Shown here: positions 62,161-64,000 of the stretch, in pieces
Layout of the letters: every line of letters begins with the position of its first letter
How positions within the stretch are numbered: position 1 is the first letter of the stretch
From: Thermotoga profunda AZM34c06
GTDB taxonomy: Bacteria > Thermotogota > Thermotogae > Thermotogales > DSM-5069
NCBI RefSeq assembly: GCF_000828675.1
Contig: NZ_AP014510.1
Span: 639,413 to 703,412 of the forward strand
Direction: 5' to 3'
Length of the DNA: 64,000 nt
Program-made: the position numbers and the translations under genes
The notes under the pieces: model-generated
What the model was told of the DNA's origin: nothing
Database searches by the model: none
The model's input: the letters and a program-made list of their open reading frames with translations, nothing else

Positions 62161-62841
62161 TCAGTTTTTGCCAAGTATATCTTTTTTTAGCATATTGACC
62201 CCAGCATACACAACCCACGTATCGACATAATCCAGTGCAAACTCAATAACTGTGGTTGTAAGGTATATATTTAGCAGTGTTCTGAAATCGTATATTCCTA
62301 CGAATGCCAAACTCACGAAAACGAAATTGTCCAAGATTTGTCCAAGTTTTGTCGCGATATTGTTTCTCATCCACAATTTTGTTTTAGTTCTCAGTCTATC
62401 GTGTATCCAGACGGCAAAATAGCCCGAGAGTATATAAGCAATCCAACTGGCAAGAGCTATTCTCGGTGTGAAGGCAAAGGCATTTGAAAGATAACCCTGA
62501 GCTACATCGTTTGAAGAAGGTATATATCCTACATAAACAAGTCCAAGTAATACGAAAATGAATTGAGCAAAAAAACCTATCCAGATGGCTTTTCTCCCCT
62601 CTCTTTGTCCATAGATCTCTGTGATGATCGAATAGACAGCGAAAGCCATACCCATGCTCATATTTGCAGCCGTCACTTCAAGACCAAGGAGGTTAAAGAG
62701 TTTTGCCACTCCTAAATTTGATGCAACTATCAGAGTAGCAAGGGCTACGTATAATCCTTCTTTTTTCAGAAATCGTATGGCAAACAATACTGTCAGACAT
62801 GAAACTATATACTCAAGTCCCAAAAAGAGAAAGTTAGTCAG
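62161..62841 (-). CDS. VUT family (YhhQ-like) putative queuosine precursor transporter, probably starting at CTG
   Basis: About 226 aa with six helices. The YhhQ/COG1738 pattern is visible: KKEGLYVALATLIVASNLGVAK, AFAVYSIITEIYGQREGRKAI, LASWIAYILSGYFAVWIHDRL, and LGQILDNFVFVSLAFVG. Known members take up queuosine precursors. CTG 62841 lies seven bases after GAGGTG and gives an N-terminus of MTNFLFLGLEYIVSC, which fits the family; TTG 62823 has no ribosome binding site. queA at 10.4 kb uses the same pathway. I saw no preQ1 riboswitch upstream. Confidence 0.9.
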   Translation of the reverse strand: MTNFLFLGLEYIVSCLTVLFAIRFLKKEGLYVALATLIVASNLGVAKLFNLLGLEVTAANMSMGMAFAVYSIITEIYGQREGRKAIWIGFFAQFIFVLLGLVYVGYIPSSNDVAQGYLSNAFAFTPRIALASWIAYILSGYFAVWIHDRLRTKTKLWMRNNIATKLGQILDNFVFVSLAFVGIYDFRTLLNIYLTTTVIEFALDYVDTWVVYAGVNMLKKDILGKN

Positions 62842-63002
62842 TAGACATCACCTCTTTGAAGATTATCGCATTGAAATTTTTTCGAAAGTACTAAGAGAAA
62901 GAAAAGTCTTTTGAAAAAACATATACTCAAAGAAAAATCAATCGAGCTTTGTGCTGCATTATTTTTTACCTTTCAAAAATAAAGGTGTAATTTTCTGATA
63001 GA

Positions 63003-63008
63003 TATAAT
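63003..63008 (+). promoter_or_regulatory. -10 box of the methionine synthase leader transcript
   Basis: TATAAT (63003-63008); the expected start is near 63015, 20 bases before the leader GTG. No clear -35 at 16-18 bases. The 160 bases between here and the VUT start (62842-63002) are AT-rich; I see nothing else in them. Confidence 0.5.
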
Positions 63009-63035
63009 AAGAAAAATGAAGATGGAGGTTTTGCA

Positions 63036-63128
63036 GTGAAAAGTCTTGGTATATTTATTCACTTTGAGAACAACGTGATAGTTATGATAATGTGCATTCA
63101 TGCCCCTGGAGGTGCTCCAGGCATTTAA
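63036..63128 (+). CDS. Leader peptide (30 codons) upstream of the methionine synthase genes
   Basis: GTG 63036 follows GGAGGTTTTGCA and opens a 30-codon frame ending at TAA 63126-63128. The peptide is MKSLGIFIHFENNVIV then MIMCIHAPGGAPGI. It has two internal ATG codons and a TGC close together, then a Pro/Gly-rich end. The last codons lie inside RNA hairpins that precede a strong terminator, the usual layout of transcription attenuation. Two Met codons are few for a classic Met attenuator, so the peptide itself might stall the ribosome. Confidence 0.6.
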   Translation: MKSLGIFIHFENNVIVMIMCIHAPGGAPGI

Positions 63129-63154
63129 TCGTGCTTGGAGGTACTAAAAGGGGC
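63102..63154 (+). promoter_or_regulatory. Alternative hairpins (putative attenuator) before the terminator
   Basis: Hairpin A: CCTGGAG (63105-63111) with CTCCAGG (63115-63121). Hairpin B: CTCCAGGCA (63115-63123) with TGCTTGGAG (63132-63140, one G-U pair), which excludes A. Outer pairing: GCCCCT (63102-63107) with AGGGGC (63149-63154), which uses part of the terminator's 5' arm and can enclose B. So B plus the outer stem would be an antiterminator, and A would favour termination. Confidence 0.55.
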
Positions 63155-63183
63155 GTTTCCAAAAATGGGAACGCCCTTTTTTT
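63146..63183 (+). terminator. Strong rho-independent terminator in the methionine synthase leader
   Basis: GGGCGTTTCC (63151-63160) pairs with GGGAACGCCC (63167-63176, one G-U) around AAAAAT. It is extended by A-T pairs to 63146 and followed by a run of seven T (63177-63183). It stands between the leader peptide and the first structural gene, with 30 bases to the next GTG. Confidence 0.9.
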
Positions 63184-63212
63184 AACCAAAGATCAATCAT
63201 GGAGGGAAAAAA

Positions 63213-63779
63213 GTGAGTGAGGTTTTTTACCCAGGAAAACTCGATTGCATGCCAGATAAGAAAATCTTTTTGGCGAGAGCAGGGGCAAGATATGGTAAGC
63301 TCGATGAAGATTTCATACATCGTGTCAATGAACTGTTTTTGATCGCACTTGAGAAAATAGAACCTGTTGTTTATTACAGAACATCAGATCTTTCTATACT
63401 GCCAAAAGAAATCATTCCATCGAGTTTTGGTAATATCAAGAAAATGACGATATTTTTATCCACACTTGGTTCAGCGGTAGATACACTGATATCACAGTTA
63501 TCTGAGCAAGGAAAAACCTTTGATGCTTTTATAATTGATTCTTGGGCATCTGAGGCACTTGAAACCCTCAACGAGAATTTTGATCAATCACTCAGGGAAA
63601 GATTTGGTATGGGTACGATGAGGTTTTCTCCAGGTTATGGGAATGTTGATCTGAGGATTAATAAGTACATAGTTAAAGAATTTTTGGGAGTTGATCAAGT
63701 GACGGTTTTAGACAGTGGCGTTATGGTTCCAAGAAAAACCACGACGTGCATGGTGGGGTGGTTCAATGAAGAGAAGTGA
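63213..63779 (+). CDS. Free-standing methionine synthase reactivation-domain protein (TM0269-like)
   Basis: 188 aa. It matches the C-terminal activation domain of cobalamin-dependent MetH, which binds S-adenosylmethionine to remethylate inactive cob(II)alamin. The core motif RFSPGYGNVDLRINKYIVKEF corresponds to RxSPGYG-DLPL-x-Q in MetH. The late RKTTTCMVGWF corresponds to the SAM-contacting end. In Thermotoga maritima the equivalent protein is TM0269. GTG 63213 with GGAGGG. The next gene is metH itself, overlapping by 14 bases, so the normal MetH is split. Confidence 0.9.
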   Translation: MSEVFYPGKLDCMPDKKIFLARAGARYGKLDEDFIHRVNELFLIALEKIEPVVYYRTSDLSILPKEIIPSSFGNIKKMTIFLSTLGSAVDTLISQLSEQGKTFDAFIIDSWASEALETLNENFDQSLRERFGMGTMRFSPGYGNVDLRINKYIVKEFLGVDQVTVLDSGVMVPRKTTTCMVGWFNEEK

Positions 63780-64000
63780 ATTTTTGCAGATGTTGAGGGA
63801 AAAGGTTTTATTCTTAGATGGCGCTTATGGCACGGAGTTTTTCAAGAGGGGATACAAAGGTTTGATAGAGTTGCTCAATATAAGTAAACCAGAGATCGTT
63901 GAAAGACTTCAAAGCGATTATATCCAAGCTGGCGCAAACATCCTGCTTACAAATACTTTCAGCGCCAATAGAATGAAATTGAGAGCGCATGGCTTTGAAT
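63766..64000 (+). CDS. metH: Cobalamin-dependent methionine synthase, N-terminal fragment (cut by window edge)
   Basis: ATG 63766 opens a frame still open at the window end (78 codons shown). It starts with the homocysteine-binding domain: LREKVLFLDGAYGTEFFKRG, KPEIVERLQSDYIQAGANIL and TNTFSANRMKL, the standard S-methyltransferase barrel start (DGAMGT-like and NTFxAN). It transfers a methyl group from methyltetrahydrofolate via cobalamin to homocysteine. Overlap with the preceding reactivation gene suggests translational coupling. The zinc Cys ligands lie beyond the edge. Confidence 0.93.
   Translation, partial: MKRSEFLQMLREKVLFLDGAYGTEFFKRGYKGLIELLNISKPEIVERLQSDYIQAGANILLTNTFSANRMKLRAHGFE

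Noticed and set aside
62842-63002. preQ1 riboswitch before the VUT transporter
   Set aside because: The leader on the minus strand shows neither the small H-type pseudoknot pattern nor its A-rich tail; nothing matched by eye.
63036-63183. SAM, SAH or cobalamin riboswitch before metH
   Set aside because: None of the conserved cores I know could be found; the translated leader with alternative hairpins explains the structure better. A covariance search was not possible.
1-64000. CRISPR arrays, insertion sequences, prophage or integrase genes
   Set aside because: No evenly spaced direct repeats, transposase motifs or phage structural genes were found on either strand.

Overview
The window looks like a chromosomal segment of a thermophilic Thermotogota bacterium, most likely Pseudothermotoga or a close relative. 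This rests on the AT-rich base composition, dense genes with start/stop overlaps, frequent TTG and GTG starts, strong GGAGGTGAT-type ribosome binding sites, and gene families known from that phylum. Examples are a free-standing methionine synthase reactivation protein beside metH, a short sigma-54, a two-domain PIN-PhoH ATPase and BMP-type nucleoside ABC transport. Nearly everything is housekeeping or species-core material. I saw no insertion sequences, prophage or CRISPR array.

Layout. 1-4.8 kb: the end of an NCS2 purine/uracil permease, a GntR-controlled ABC exporter operon with a likely operator, and a secreted triple-repeat protein. 4.8-21.8 kb: one almost unbroken minus-strand run (flgM, flgN, flgK, flgL, fliW, csrA, gatC, yraN-like, smpB, rluD-like, two envelope proteins, an NYN nuclease, queA, rpoN, a thiamine pyrophosphokinase-like gene, dxr, rseP, ispG), headed by a good sigma-28 promoter, then osmC-like. 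21.8-28.5 kb: an EcfT-like protein, a BMP-type nucleoside ABC transporter and an ADP-ribosylglycohydrolase-family protein. 28.5-35 kb: tRNA-Thr(CGU), tilS, ftsH, a hotdog thioesterase, a radical SAM protein, patatin and tRNA-Thr(GGU). 35-42.7 kb, minus strand: amidohydrolase, HerA-like ATPase, a RibF-like protein, truB, rbfA, an HDOD protein and a histidine kinase. 42.8-49.5 kb, plus strand: MscS, a DEDD exonuclease, PIN-PhoH, an ABC exporter, an M42 peptidase and a TauE-like permease. 49.5-60 kb: an MFS transporter and many secreted or lipoprotein genes, interrupted by a degenerate GGDEF protein, murA and a radical SAM activase. 60-64 kb: an alkaline-phosphatase-superfamily protein, rubredoxin, bioY, a VUT/queuosine-precursor transporter and the start of a methionine synthase operon.

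The most interesting signals are these. (1) A 30-codon leader peptide with overlapping alternative hairpins and a strong terminator sits directly ahead of the methionine synthase genes. (2) Two overlapping reading frames together encode one fibronectin-III lipoprotein; they are joined by an in-frame A_AAA_AAC slippery heptamer exactly where a -1 shift restores the protein. (3) Several genes appear to start at CTG. Two of them (smpB and a DUF458 gene) have no ATG, GTG or TTG that would give a full-length product. (4) A sigma-28 promoter heads the long flagellar and housekeeping run and overlaps the divergent EcfT gene. (5) A GntR-type inverted repeat covers the likely promoter of the GntR-ABC operon.

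All functional names come from motif recognition by eye. No database search, structure prediction or statistics were run.
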